A stretch of DNA of 64,000 bases, taken from the NCBI GenBank assembly GCA_026214975.1, contig CM047817.1, positions 60,916,407-60,980,406 on the forward strand, written 5' to 3'. This DNA is from Gentiana macrophylla (taxonomy: Eukaryota > Streptophyta > Magnoliopsida > Gentianales > Gentianaceae). Under the pieces are notes generated by a model, which did no database searches, was not told the origin of the DNA, and worked only from the letters and a program-made list of their open reading frames with translations. Shown here in pieces: positions 30,948 through 42,400 of this stretch. Made by a program: the position numbers and the translations under genes. Every line of letters starts with the position of its first letter. Positions within the stretch are counted from its first letter, which is position 1.

Positions 30948-33482
30948 AGTCAATGAAATCACATGCTGCAAGATCACTGCCGCTGCACCATCACCACCAT
31001 GGCTCCACCGCCTGGAGAAAAGCTCCGCCGATCCACGACCCATAGCGGATCTAGTCGGAAAAGACCGAGATCTACAAGAAAACAATGACAAAACAACTCC
31101 GGCCAACATATGCCGTCGAAGCCGAGCTCGGTCTTCACCATCCGATGGAGGCTAGCTCAAAGAGTTAGAAAGTAGAGAACCGGAGAAAGTTGCTGGCGAA
31201 AATGCGGTGACGGTAAGCAAAAGAAAGAGAAAAAACAAATTAAGATTTTTTTTTCTTATTCGAACAATGTGGATACCGTATATTATGAGAATAAAAGTAA
31301 TCGAGAATTTTTTTCTTACTCTCATAAAGAAAAAAAAGGGTTTATCGGTAAAAAGACAATTTGAACATAGAAATATGGAAAAAAGGGTGGAAATTTTTTT
31401 CGGATAAAAAGGACATGTCCTTATTCCACTGTGATAGTGAAACATTAGATTTGAGCGTCGATTCGCTGCGGCAAGAAATGATGGATTTGGGGTTATGAAT
31501 TGTGGATTTGTCTTATCACCCAATTTATATTTCCACTGTCCTGATTCCTATTTTCTCTCTCTTTTTTTGTCTTTTTAAACCACTCACCCCCAAAAAAAAA
31601 TAGCTTCATTTAGATGAAATTAATTGCGTGAATGAAGTGATTCGTAGACAAACTTGATCATCTTGCAAGCGGTCGTTTCATCTTGTAGGGATTTCTAGTA
31701 GGGAAGCGCACTACGTGGCGAGATCTGGACCACACAGATTTCACGAGGTGGAATACGATCTTTCCGTGTGTGAAAATTGTATGGCAGATCTTTGCGCAGC
31801 GCAGCTGTTCCTAAGTAAGAGGAAATCACTGTGATAATTTTCCCTTGCAAGCATGAAGTTAGCTTCCAATAATTCTGAAAAAATGATTGGTATTAATGCA
31901 GAAAGTACAACCAACGGAGATGTTGGTACAAGTGTTTTGGAACTTAGTCTTCTTAAGAAAGTACTCGATTTCTCGTGTATTATGATTTGAACTCCGGTCT
32001 TGATGTTGACTTGGTTTGGGAGAGCTTTTTAAATGAAAATATCTTTTCAGCTTGATTTTATTTTATCACATATAAATTTATTTTCAATTTCGTCCCTTAT
32101 TTTTTTTTTTTTTACGCGTTCATTCGACTAAAGTTTTTGGTCGAGAATATGACTTGTGATATCTATCTTGAAATATGGTCGGAATATACGTGTTGAGAAT
32201 CCATCTTGGTTGATTCGACCATCTTTTAAGTAGTATGTTTGAAGTTTTCCAAACTCATATATATAGTCAGAGAATCATTCTGACCAATATTGAGTCCGGA
32301 ATACTCTACACATTCACTAGAATTGGGTCAGGATAACAACAACAATATAAGAGCACCACTATTGATTCTGACTGAAATTCAGACATAATATTAAAAGTTT
32401 TTTTCACTCAATTTTAGTCGGAATGTCTTTCTGACCGGTATTAAGTATGAAAAACATTCAAAATTCTGACAATAATAAAATCAATATAATGATCGTATTC
32501 TGACTCAAAGTGGGCAAGAATGGTTGTTATGTGAATTGACCATAAATTGGCCAGAATAGTATATATTTTCCGGACTCATTTATGATCAGAATGGCAGGCG
32601 TGTAGATTATCCAAACGAAACCCACTCTTGACTCTTGGTAAGTGTAAAACAACATTTGTGTGAAAATATAATCCCTTTTAAATTCTCCGGTCATGATGTT
32701 GACTTGGGTTGGGAGAGTTCAATCCTTGTGTCCAACCTAACTTGAACGAAACTAGTTGGGGTCTTTGCAATAAAGGTTTCTAACAATGTGCTTTATGTAT
32801 TCCTTCTCCACATCATGAAATTAACATAATTCACCGTAATTAATTTACATTTTAACTATAAAAAAAAACCATAATTCACCTCAATGTGTTGTTGACAATT
32901 CCTTCGTTATTTTCTGCAATTGATTTTGTGTTTTTTAGGTTTTGTTTTTGGCAGCTTAACCCACTTACTTGACACAGGTCCCATATGACACATATAATAA
33001 CAAACAAGGACCAACTCAAACTTGTAGCAAACCAATGTAAGGAAAAAAATCTCAATATAGGATGTGAATCATAGTTTACTCTTACGGCTCAATGACATAA
33101 TAGGGGTAACAAAATATGGGGATCTCGTAAGAAAAAGACTTATGGTTTATATTTCTGGAGCTAGTCAAACGAAGGGTCATGCTAGATGGGGCTCACTAAC
33201 AAAAGTGGGTCTAGACGTGGCTATATCTAGTTGCCTCAATCATTTTAATCCGAGGGATCCGAAATTAAAGCGTGGTCTCGAAAAGTATAGCAATGCAAAT
33301 TCTGGCATTGCGTGAAACGACTCAAAGGAAAAAAAAATATTGAGTGAGTGCCATCTTTGGCTAAGTAGACCTCATTTTTAAGTGGCTTTCGTTATGGTTC
33401 GAAAAAAATTTACCGCCAACAAATCCACATAAGTGAATGTGCATCAACCAAAGTGTGAACTTGCAATAGTTTGGTTCTCATT
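30948..33482. other. Intergenic stretch, no gene recognised
   Basis: 30948-31150 is the other half of the segment at 23201-23763. 31200-31560 is AT-rich. 32110-32640 has scattered inverted words (GTCAGAAT, TTCTGACC, GGTCGGAAT) without clear termini. A 36-bp direct repeat (GATGTTGACTTGG, then TTGGGAGAG) lies at about 31999-32030 and 32693-32722. An 83-codon frame at 33064-33315 resembles nothing known to me. Confidence 0.4.
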
Positions 33483-34053
33483 TAGGGGTGTAATCGAGCC
33501 GAGTCGAGTCGATACTCTCTAGGGCTCGAGCTCCAGCTCGACTAAAAAAGTTCAGGCTCGAAACTCGGCTCGAGCTCGATCGAGCCTTAAAAAAGCAAGA
33601 TCGAACTCGACTCGCTAAGTACTCGATAAAGCTCGACTCGGCTCGTAAGCTCGATTATTTTCCTAGAATTCATTTATTTTTTAATGAAATATGGCAAGAT
33701 CCAGCTCGACTCGTCTTATACTCGACTCGAATAATATTTTTTTAATTATGAAAAATAATATTTTGTAACAAATTTAATTATTTAAATAATTATTTAATCA
33801 AGCTCGATTAAGCTCGCGAGCTACTCGATTTATATATTTTTAAACTCGAGCTCGGCTCGGTTAATTATTCGAGTAGCTCGACTCGAGCTCGAACTCGAAA
33901 AAAATTGAATCGAGTCGATCTCTCTTGCGAGTCGAGTACGAGTAGCCCAACTCATTTACTCGAGCTCGAACTCGAAATAAACCGAATCGAGTCGATCTCT
34001 CTTGCGAGTCGAGTACGAGTAGCTCACGAGTAGTCCAGTTTATTTACAGCCCT
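33483..34053. mobile_element. hAT-like non-autonomous element rich in CTCGAGC/GCTCGA repeats
   Basis: 571 bp with a left end TAGGGGTGTAATCGAGC and a right end TTTACAGCCCT (AGGGCTGTAAA on the other strand). These short TIRs are of the kind used by plant hAT elements. The flanking direct repeat is GGTTCTCATT (33473-33482, 34054-34063), ten bases by reading, compatible with an 8-bp hAT duplication plus chance matches. The body consists of repeated GAGCTCGA/CTCGACTCG words. A near-copy of about 55 bp, CTCTCTTGCGAGTCGAGTAC with its flanks, occurs twice near the right end. Confidence 0.75.
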
Positions 34054-34263
34054 GGTTCTCATTATGGAGCACAAGTTAAATCGAGAAAGTTGGTAAAGTG
34101 TCATGCGAAGTCACTCTTGGTGCGGTGAAATCCTAAGAGTGCATATCAATGCAACCTAACTATTTGCAATATGCAACATAAGCTTGACTTGATTGGAGGA
34201 GTGGGTGAATAAATGGACTCTATAATAAACTTACAACTATTTACAACCATAGGTCGGTAAATT

Positions 34264-34412
34264 CTTAGGTGGTACCTCCATTCGTGCGGAGAGTGGAGGT
34301 GGGTGAATTGGAACCGTCAGTTTTAAAACTGGATTTAAACTGTGTAATTCTAATCACTTCGTCCGTCACATCACCCAAAATACACTCTCCACCTAAAAAT
34401 CCCATGTAGGTT
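34264..34412. mobile_element. Probable small MITE
   Basis: Imperfect inverted ends are TTCTTAGGTGGTACCTCC on the left and CTCTCCACCTAAAAATCCC on the right. The inner words GGGTGAATTGGAACCGTCAG and TTCGTCCGTCACATCACCC are partly complementary. No clear TSD. It is related in style to the MITE at 34752-37936. Confidence 0.4.
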
Positions 34413-34685
34413 GGCAACTAAGTCTGTCAAAAAGAAAGTCTACCCATTTTTTTTATAGGAAAAAGTATACCAATTTGAGATATAAAAAACAATACATAAC
34501 AAAGTCATGTCATGTCACACGTAGCTTTACGGTGTAATAATATTTGTAAATTACATCATATATTTAGGATGTAGTTTTTATCTAATAGACTTCCAAATAT
34601 TATGCATATATTTATAATAATGTTATCGTAATAACTATTTTTTTTTTCATGACGCATTTACGATACGCTAGACGTTTAATACACG

Positions 34686-34736
34686 TACACTTGCTTATTG
34701 ATGCATGTTTTTTTTTTTTTTTTTTTTTTTTTTCAA
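34686..34736. repeat. Poly(T) tract
   Basis: An uninterrupted run of T, about 25 bases, near 34709-34733. Low complexity. Confidence 0.6.
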
Positions 34737-34825
34737 TCACAACAAGCATTAGAGGGAAATTCTTACACGCTCACTCCATTTGAAGTGAAGTGATGTGCAG
34801 ACGTATTGGAACCACACAGTTATAT

Positions 34826-35520
34826 TGATACGAACCATATTGGCAAACTTTCAAAGCCCAAACATTACTATTTTAGAAATATTCAGCAAATTCTGGAAAC
34901 TGAAGCGCAGCTACTGTATTTAGCAATTTTGACCCTTATTACTCATCCGTATGAAATTAATTCCTTCATGAAAGTTGTAGATCTTTTCGCGAACTATAAT
35001 TTTCATATATGGTTTGCATTCATTGGATAAACGAAGCTCAAGTTACAGACCGAGAAAACTGCTGATCAAAATACATTGTATTTGGAGCATTCAAGATTCA
35101 TTGAATCTGGAAGATACATCCAAGAGAATTTATGGCTGATCTTGGAAGAGCAAAGGGCGCCATTATTGATTATAATTTCTAGGGAGTCTTTTCATATTTA
35201 GTGCATGAATTCTAGTCCTACTTATTACCTATATAAAGCATTGTAATTTTCATTTGTAAAAGAAAAAACTTTGAGTGATTAAATATATTTTTCCTAAAAG
35301 TTTAGTGATTGAATTTTAGTTTTGATTGCCTTGTGATTAGGTGATTGTCGTGATTATCCTGAGACGGGATCTTCACAAACCTCGGGTGCGACTCTCGAGT
35401 TCCCTACAATATTCTGAGATAGAGTATTGTATCTTCTTCTCATTCCTTTTCCTTATTAATTTTCGTGCTTGATCCATTGTTGATGTGCTTTAATCTAGAT
35501 TCATAAACCGAATCATATCA
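34826..35520 (+). repeat. 5' LTR of the unfamiliar-ORF element
   Basis: 695 bp with a TATA-like CCTATATAAAGC at about 35228-35239 and later poly(A)-like AAAAGAAAAAAC, as expected of a transcribed LTR. Confidence 0.92.
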
Positions 35521-35522
35521 AG

Positions 35523-35534
35523 TGGTATCAGAGA
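35523..35534 (+). promoter_or_regulatory. Primer-binding site
   Basis: TGGTATCAGAGA, two bases after the 5' LTR. Eleven of twelve bases match the canonical plant PBS. Confidence 0.9.
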
Positions 35535-36144
35535 ATAGGCGATTAAAGCATCATCTTTTTGCGTTGTGAAGGTAAATTTTCGTTCTCTGAATCTGTCCAA
35601 CCCGATTTCCGTATTTTGTTCAATTCGTTTCCTATTCAAAACAAATCGGAAATTTATCAATTTTTACCAGTAGATAGATCTTGCTTTTATCTATCTTTTG
35701 TCTCTTTACGACTTTTCCAAATTCGGAGTTTATCGTGGTCAAATCTGCCCCACAATATCCTGTGCGTTTTTTGGAACAGTTTGTAACGAATTCGATTTTC
35801 CGGAGTTGTAACGGTCGGAATTGCGTGATTTTTTCTGAGCTTATAGGAAATTTCATGTTCTACAACTTTCATTCTTTGCATTATTCCAAATTACCGATCA
35901 ATTCTTCTCAATGGTCACTGTAACGTGCTAGTCTGTTTCTGTCCGAAAAACTGTTGTGTAGTCATCTATTTACAAATTTATTTTGAGGAGGCTATCCATT
36001 TTCAATTTTCGTGAAACTCAACAGTCTTGAAGAAAATTTCATGATCTGCAAGTTTCGTTCTTTGTGTCTTTTCAAATTCCTTACCGTTTGGTCGTGAAAA
36101 TTGCTGTCATTTTGTGTTCTTGTTTGGCATTATCCGAGTTTGAG

Positions 36145-37215
36145 ATGAAGTGGGGTCGTTGTGGTACGATACACTACGATGGTTTTGTGTACTATATGGA
36201 ATATGATCCCAAACTATATTATCCGGCTGATGTCAAGGAAGCCGACGCTGAATTTGTGAAGGAACAAAATGACTACCTCGCGGAGCGAAAAAGAATACCT
36301 TTACGTCAACTTCTGCAAGAAAATATTGCTCGATTACAGAAGGAACTAGAGCATTCCAAATATTCTGACGCAAGACGAAGGAGGATATTTGCCGCAAAAT
36401 CGACTGCTGAAGACGCGCTTTTCTTTCTGAAGTATGGTATAACTATTGCCGAAGCTGCACGGGGCAAGGCACCAAAATTCTTTCATGTTAACTGTATTGT
36501 TCCAAATCCTCTTAATGATGTGGTGCACGATGATAATGTTCAGTTTGAGGCCAAAACCGTGGCTGCGACAGTTGTGGATGATGATGTTGTTGTTACCACC
36601 GAGGAAGAGATAGTCATTGAGGCTGAAGTACACCCGAATGTAGTTGAAGAGATAGTCATTGAGGCTGAGGTTGTCAGTGATTTCAATGTTGCCGATGATA
36701 GTGCTGCTGATACAGTGGATGAGTTAGTGGTTATGGATACTCCATATGCAGCCCCTATTCTTCCTATAGTTGATATTCATATTGTTGAGGATAGTGGCAT
36801 ATTGAAGCACAGATTTGCTGATCCGTATTTGGTGCATGTTGACGTATCTCCGGATTTGCATTTATCTGATTCTCTTGTTTCCGACCTTGGGTTCGTTTCC
36901 AAATATATCCAGTCACGAGGTTGTTTTGGTATTCTTTTGGTGCAGCATGGTGCGTATACTCCAAATCCTCATGCGTTCAAGTTCTTTGTTCGCGTAAGTT
37001 TTGACCCTGGCATATCTTTGAGATTTCTTGTGGAGGTTACTGGTGTCAAGATTGATGGTGCGCACTTCTACGACATCTTCTTGATTCGAGGACGAATCAT
37101 TTTCAGCCGGGAGGGAATGATACGAACCATATTGGCAAACTTTCAAAGCCCAAACATTACTATTTTAGAAATATTCAGCAAATTCTGGAAACTGAAGCGC
37201 AGCTACTGTATTTAG
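36145..37215 (+). CDS. Unrecognised 356-codon ORF inside a non-autonomous LTR element
   Basis: The frame is open from a GTG at 36064, but the first ATG is at 36145 (MKWGRCGTIHYDGFVYYMEY). Residues about 25-105 are charged and helical (QLLQENIARLQKELEHSKYS, then ARRRRIFAAKSTAEDALFF) and could form a coiled coil. The centre is acidic and valine-rich, with a repeated EEIVIEAEV unit. The end reads VSFDPGISLRFLVEVTGVKI, then FYDIFLIRGRIIFS. The final 33 codons lie in the 3' LTR, so the natural stop is set by the LTR. There is no zinc knuckle, DSG, YVDD or DDE motif. Whether this is a remote gag, a captured host gene piece or noise cannot be decided here. The long open frame argues against noise. 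Confidence 0.55.
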   Translation: MKWGRCGTIHYDGFVYYMEYDPKLYYPADVKEADAEFVKEQNDYLAERKRIPLRQLLQENIARLQKELEHSKYSDARRRRIFAAKSTAEDALFFLKYGITIAEAARGKAPKFFHVNCIVPNPLNDVVHDDNVQFEAKTVAATVVDDDVVVTTEEEIVIEAEVHPNVVEEIVIEAEVVSDFNVADDSAADTVDELVVMDTPYAAPILPIVDIHIVEDSGILKHRFADPYLVHVDVSPDLHLSDSLVSDLGFVSKYIQSRGCFGILLVQHGAYTPNPHAFKFFVRVSFDPGISLRFLVEVTGVKIDGAHFYDIFLIRGRIIFSREGMIRTILANFQSPNITILEIFSKFWKLKRSYCI

Positions 37216-37812
37216 CAATTTTGACCGTTATAACTCATCCGTATGAAATTAATTCCTTCATGAAAGTTGTAGATATTTTCGAGAACTATAATTTTCATAT
37301 ATGGTTTGAATTCATTGGATAAACGAAGCTCAAGATACAGACCGAGAAAGCTGCTGATCAAAATACATTGTATTTGGAGCATTCAAGATACATTGAATCT
37401 GGAAGATACATCCAAGAGAATTTATGGCTGATCTTGGAAGAGCAAAGGGCGCCATTATTGATTATAATTTCTAGGGAGTCTTTTCATATTTAGTGCATTA
37501 ATTCTAGTCCTACTTATTACCTATATAAAGCATTGTAATTTTCATTTGTAAAAGAAAAAACTTTGAGTGATTAAATATATTTTTCCTAAAAGTTCAGTGA
37601 TTGAATTTTAGTTTTGATTGCCTTGTGATTAGGTGATTGTCGTGATTATCCTGAGACGGGATCTTCACAAACCTCGGGTGCGACTCTCGAGTTCCCTACA
37701 ATATTCTGAGATAGAGTATTGTATCTTCTTCTCATTCCTTTTCCTTATTAATTTTTGTGCTTGATCCATTGTTGATGTGCTTTAATCTAGATTCATAAAC
37801 CGAATCATATCA
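37118..37812 (+). repeat. 3' LTR of the unfamiliar-ORF element
   Basis: 695 bp, about 98% like the 5' LTR by eye. Followed by TSD TATAT. Confidence 0.92.
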
Positions 37813-37943
37813 TATATTCAGGATATAAACTGTGTGGTTTTGCTCGCTCTGCCCGTCATTTCACAATAAACTGTATGGTTCTGATTGCTCTGACCGTCAC
37901 TTCACAACAAATACACTTATCATGTAAGAATCTCCCAGCATTA

Positions 37944-38269
37944 CATACAAAATTAAGTGACAGTACAAAATGTCAGAAAAAATAATCATCAAAAAATAAA
38001 AATGGGGCATTTATTTGCAACACTACGGTTTTACAGGTGTGCTACACTACATGTGCATCACAGTATAGTCGATCGTGTGAAATTCGAAATTATAGCTAAT
38101 ATACGACTTTCCGCTCTGTCGAACCTTCGACAGTTACGAAAAGTCATATTTTGACTTTTAATTCGTCTTTCACATAATCAAACATTCGATGCACTTGTAG
38201 AAAAGTATAACCCAAATAAAAAGGCAGGAATACAACGATAGTATTAGATCCATATATGATATGAACAAT
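37944..38269. other. Spacer, nothing recognised
   Basis: About 325 bp between the split MITE and the next LTR. AT-rich with no frame or repeat end of note. Confidence 0.5.
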
Positions 38270-39530
38270 TGTAATATTCCGATTTTCGGAAAATGACAGA
38301 CGTGTAATTTTGCGAAAACGAAATATTATTTCTTTTTACCTTTTTGAGGATTTTAGGTGTATTTATATATATATATGGCCGGAATATATATAAATAATTG
38401 GAGAAAAATCTGATTTTTAATAATAAGGGAAAATAATAAGAAATTATTATTTTGGGATTATCTATTTACGGAAAATAAATCCCATCAGTTCCCATAACAA
38501 AAAAAAAATCAGAAAATTCTTCATACGTTGTGAGAGGCGGCGCTGAGAGCAAGAGTTAGGGCTGAGATCTTTTCTTTCGGTTTCTAAGGCGGATCTTAAC
38601 GGTTTTCAGATCAGAGTTGAGTAGCGGAATCTTGGTGAAGAGGGCATCATTTCAACACAAGAAATTTGAGATTTTGTTAAGGTATGAAATTCGAGCCCTA
38701 GTTATGTTCTTGACTGAGTTTGACGGATTCAAACTCATGAATTCGTAGTCTTATATGTTTAGAAGCGTGTGATCGAATCTAATCTGGTTTTGGATTGATC
38801 ACATAGGTTTTCTGCGAAGGAAGGATCGTTTTGCTGCAGTTTTTCTGAGAACTGGACTTGGATTAGCTTGCTAAAATGTAAGAGGATCTTCCTACAAGTT
38901 AATTACGGTTTATTAGGGTTTATGTTAGGATTTGAAATGGTTTTATGCTAGAAATCATACATCCATATTGCCTAAGGATCTAGAGTTGTTATGGTAGATA
39001 AAAGTTATGTTTTTCTGCAATTTTATGAGTATTATGATGTTGAACAAGTTTGGGAACGATTAGGGATCGTTTAGGGGTCAAAAACTGAGTTTTTGGAGGT
39101 TACCGTGCTTGGTGTGGGGCGCACTGAGATCAGTCTTGGCGCCACTGGAAGAATAGAAAAGTCATTTTATATTCGAGAGATACGATCTTGGGATCACCGA
39201 CAGCAGAAAGTCTATTTTTACATACAGAGGCTCAGTGCAAGCGCACTGGATCCCAGTGTGGGCGCACTGATCCTGTTTTTTATGAATAAGTTGATTTAAG
39301 CTAAGGTTTGAGTCTTGAATGTTGTTTCATGATCTAATAACATTAATTAAACATGAACAAGCCTCGATTGCGCTTCTGATGCGTTTAGGTCCGACACCGG
39401 ATGTACTCTTCAAGGGACCGGCAGAAGGGCATGAAAGGGCTTGTGCTTTGATGAATTAGCACTCATCAATGTCTGTGTAATTGCTAAGACTTGTCCGTGT
39501 CTAATGGTCTAGGAAAAAGACGGGCATCAA
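38270..39530 (+). repeat. 5' portion of a gypsy LTR related to the 23.8-kb element
   Basis: Starts TGTAATATTCCGATTTTCGG. It shares with the LTRs at 23769 and 28796 the block GCTTCTGATGCGTTTAG, TCCG(A/G)CACC, GTGCTTTGATGA and CATCAATGTCTGTGT (here about 39375-39480). It breaks off at about 39530 directly into gypsy internal sequence, with no PBS. It is therefore an LTR fragment joined to, or invaded by, a second gypsy element. Confidence 0.65.
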
Positions 39531-39599
39531 TGAGCAAGAATCGGCTGAAATCAGTGAAGAGGAAGACACGGGCATTTTGTTTGATGACCAAGAAAGTCC

Positions 39600-40490
39600 T
39601 AAGTGTAGTAAGTCAAGTCAACAATGATGAGGTACAGCGTGAGAATATTTTTCAAACTCGTTGCCTTATCGAAGGTAAGTTATGCATGATGATTATTGAT
39701 TCTGGAAGTTGTACTAATGCCATTGATTTTATACCGGGAGCGGTTCTACCGAATCGTCCAGCTTACCGGGAAAATCCTGAAGAAACTAAGGAGATTCAAC
39801 GCCAAGTTCAATAACTATTGGAGAAAGGGAAGATCCGAGAATCAATGAGTCCATGCGCAGTTCCCGTGATCATCGTGCCTAAGAAGAATGGTGAATGGAG
39901 GATGTGCACCGACTGTCGTGCCATTAATCAAATCACGGTAAAATATCGCTATACTATTCCCCTTCTTAATTATATGTTAGATGAATTGCATGGTGCGAAA
40001 TTATTCTCGAAAATTGATTTAAAGAGTGGTTATCACCAAGTGCGAATTTGTGAGGGCGATGAGTGGAAAACAGCGTTTAAAACAAAGTTTGGTTTATATG
40101 AATGGCTTGTTATGCATTTTGGTCTTACCAACGCACCAAGCACATTTATGAGATTAATGAATGAAATCCTTAGGGAATTTATTGGTCAAATTGTCGTGGT
40201 CTATTTTGATGATATCTTAATTTATAGCCATGACTTAAATTCACATCTATCACACCTAAGGGCTGTTTTGGAAGCACTTCGAAAGGCACGTCTCTTTGCT
40301 AATCTTAAGAAATGTTCTTTTTGTTTGGATCGTGTTGTTTTTCTTGGTTTTGTTGTTAGTTGGAAAGGTATTGAAGTTGATCAAGAGAAAGTAAAGGTTG
40401 TGGCCGATTGGCCTGAAACCAATAGTGCAGTGGAGGTCCGAAATTTTCATGGCCTCGCAAGTTTCTACCCGTGATTCATTCAGAATTTCA
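39600..40490 (+). pseudogene. gypsy protease-RT with a protease-to-RT deletion
   Basis: 39641-39725 reads ENIFQTRCLIEGKLCMMIID and SGSCTNA, the aspartic protease active site. Six residues later it is already IPGAVLPNRPAYRENPEETK, the start of RT. Most of protease and the linker are thus deleted in frame. After a stop at 39812-39814, 39818-40474 continues the [38 protein letters not shown], then [18 protein letters not shown] and [10 protein letters not shown] (catalytic YFDD), ended by a TGA in the RNRSS-like connection. Confidence 0.85.
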
Positions 40491-41031
40491 GTAGTATAGC
40501 CGCACCCTTGAACGAATTGGTCAAGAAAAAACACCATTCCATTGGGGACCTACTCAAAGGGAAGCATTCGAAACTCTTAAATCTCATTTAATAACTGCAC
40601 CTATACTTGCTTTACCTGATTTCTATAAAATGTTTGAGATTGAGTGCGATGAATCCTGGGTGGGAGTTGGTGGATTTTTAATACAAGAGGGGCGACCTAT
40701 TGCATATTACAGTGAGAAGTTGAAAGGCCCACATTTAAATTATGCCACGTATGACAAAGAATTGTATGCACTCGTTCAATGTTTACGTGTATGGCAACAT
40801 TACCTACGTCCGAGAGAATTTGTTATTCATTCCGATCATGAGTCTTTGAAATATCTGAAAGGGCAATCTAAATTGCAATTGCGTCACATCCGATGGATGG
40901 AATTTATTGAATCATTTCCCTATGTGATCAAGTATAAAAAGGGAAAAGAGAACACAGTTGGCGATGCATTATCTAGACGCTACACTCCAATCACACACAT
41001 GCAAGCCAAGCTACTTGTTTTGAGACATTAA
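40491..41031 (+). pseudogene. gypsy RNase H
   Basis: After a frame break the + strand reads [50 protein letters not shown], then [20 protein letters not shown] and [14 protein letters not shown]. In the CDES block the usual CDASG has lost its Ala-Ser, but the later E, D and D residues are visible. The frame is open from 40630 to the TAA at 41029-41031. Confidence 0.85.
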
Positions 41032-41039
41032 GGAGTTGT

Positions 41040-42360
41040 ATGCATCTGATCTTGACTTTTTAAGTTGTACAAGTCTACTAAAAATTCGGTTTGTAAGAAG
41101 TTTTATAGACACGAGGGATTTTTGTTCAAAGAAAATAAATTATGCATTCCCCGCGGATCTATGCGAGAATATTTGGTGCGGGAGGCACATGGCGGAGGTC
41201 TCATGGGTCACTTTGGCATTGCTAAAACTTTAGACATACTTCACTCATATTTTTATTGGCTTAAGATGGTTCGTGATGTTAATCGAGTTTGTGAATCATG
41301 TATTACTTGTCTTAAAACTAAGTCGAAGTCACACCCGCATGATTTGTACACACCCCTGCCTATTCCTTCATCCCCTTGGATTGATCTTTCTATGGACTTT
41401 GCGCTAGGATTACCATATTCTCAGACGGGTAAAGACTCTATTTTTGTGGTGGTCGATCGTTTTTCTAAAATGGCTCACTTTATTGCATGTCATAAAACAA
41501 ATGATGCTTCGCATATTGCTAAGTTATTCTTTAAAGAAATAGTGCGACTACATGGTGTTCCTAAGTCAATTGTTAGTGATCGAGATGTAAAGTTTGTAAG
41601 TCACTTTTGGCATGTACTATGGATGCATTTAGGCACTACCTTGTTATATTCTACCGCTTATATCCCCAAACCGATGGCCAAAGAAGTTGTGAACCGAGTA
41701 TTTGGTCAATTATTGCGCACAGTGGTGCAAAAGAACTTAAAGAATTGGGAAACTAGTTTACCATATGTTGAATTTGCCTATAACCGTGCTACTCATTCTG
41801 CTACTAATTATTCACCATTTGATATTGTTTATGGTTTTAATCCTATCACTCCAATTGATCTTGTTCCTCTTCCCCCAGATATGCTCACAAATCTCGAAGG
41901 AGAAAAGAAAGCTGAGATGGTCCGTGAGTTGCACGCAAAAGCAAGGCAAAATGTGGAGGCTTAAACTGCTCGCTATGAGAAACAAGACAACTAGGGCAAA
42001 GTCTTTGACCCTGGTGATTGGGTATGGCTGCATTTTCGTAAGGAGAGATTTCTGGACAAGCGGAAGACCAAGCTACATCCGCGTGGAGACGGCCCATTTC
42101 AAGTATTGGAAAGAATCAACAACAATTCCTACAAGCTTGATATTCCACGCGGTTGGGGTATTTCAAACTCTTTCAATGTGGCTGACTTGCGGCTATTTGA
42201 TAACCCACATGATCTGAGGACAGATCCTTCACAACCGGGAGGATCTGATATGAATCTGGAACCAAGTTCTATACAAGATCCTATGATATTTCAAGTTGAT
42301 CCCGAAACTCGACTACAACGCAAAATGAGGATCGCATCTTTGGTAATTTGGTCCATTTAA
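41040..42360 (+). pseudogene. gypsy integrase and C-terminal tail
   Basis: 41065-41964 has GLMGHFGIAKTLDILHSYFY with the finger cysteines CESCITCLK. SMDFALGLPYSQTGKD (first Asp) follows, then KSIVSDRDVKFVSHFW (second Asp) and PMAKEVVNRVFGQLL (Glu in place). ETSLPYVEFAYNRATHSATN follows. A TAA at 41962 and another stop soon after break it, and 42106-42360 carries the SYKLDIP-to-FNVADL tail. The catalytic triad is present but the protein is interrupted. Confidence 0.85.
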
Positions 42361-42400
42361 TAATGCAAGAATCCAAGTCCAAGAATGAAGAATATTTTGA

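Larger units (their letters stand above)
34826..37812 (+). mobile_element. Non-autonomous LTR retrotransposon with one unfamiliar ORF
   Basis: Two 695-bp LTRs (34826-35520 and 37118-37812) start TGATACGAACC and end CGAATCATATCA. The TSD TATAT is perfect (34821-34825, 37813-37817). The PBS TGGTATCAGAGA is at 35523-35534 and a purine-rich tract GGGAGGGAA abuts the 3' LTR. The LTRs differ at about ten positions by eye, so it is fairly young. The 1.6-kb interior has no gag, protease, RT or integrase motif, only a single ORF from 36145. It is comparable to LARD/TRIM-type elements that depend on others for movement. Confidence 0.92.
34752..37936. mobile_element. MITE split by an LTR element
   Basis: The left end GAGGGAAATTCTTACACG (34752) mirrors the right end TGTAAGAATCTCCC (37936). 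Inner parts (GTGAAGTGA and TCACTTCACA) also mirror. The flanking direct repeat is AGCATTA (34745-34751, 37937-37943). Without the nested LTR element it would be about 193 bp. The right half has an internal tandem copy of AAACTGT(G/A)TGGTT, GCTCTG(C/A)CCGTCA and TTCACAA. Confidence 0.7.
39531..42400 (+). mobile_element. Ty3/gypsy internal region (protease to integrase), 5'-truncated
   Basis: The domain order is protease, RT, RNase H, integrase, then a post-integrase tail. No gag and no intact 5' LTR were seen. The C-terminal tail (INNNSYKLDIPRG, then SNSFNVADLRLFD) and the RNase H/integrase wording suggest a chromovirus of the CRM/Galadriel type rather than Tekay, but this is a judgement from memory of motifs. 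Several stops and frame breaks are present. Confidence 0.8.

Noticed and set aside
36064..36144. 27 codons before the first ATG of the LTR-element ORF
   Set aside because: The frame is open from a GTG at 36064, but there is no reason to prefer GTG in a plant transcript. The ATG at 36145 was used.
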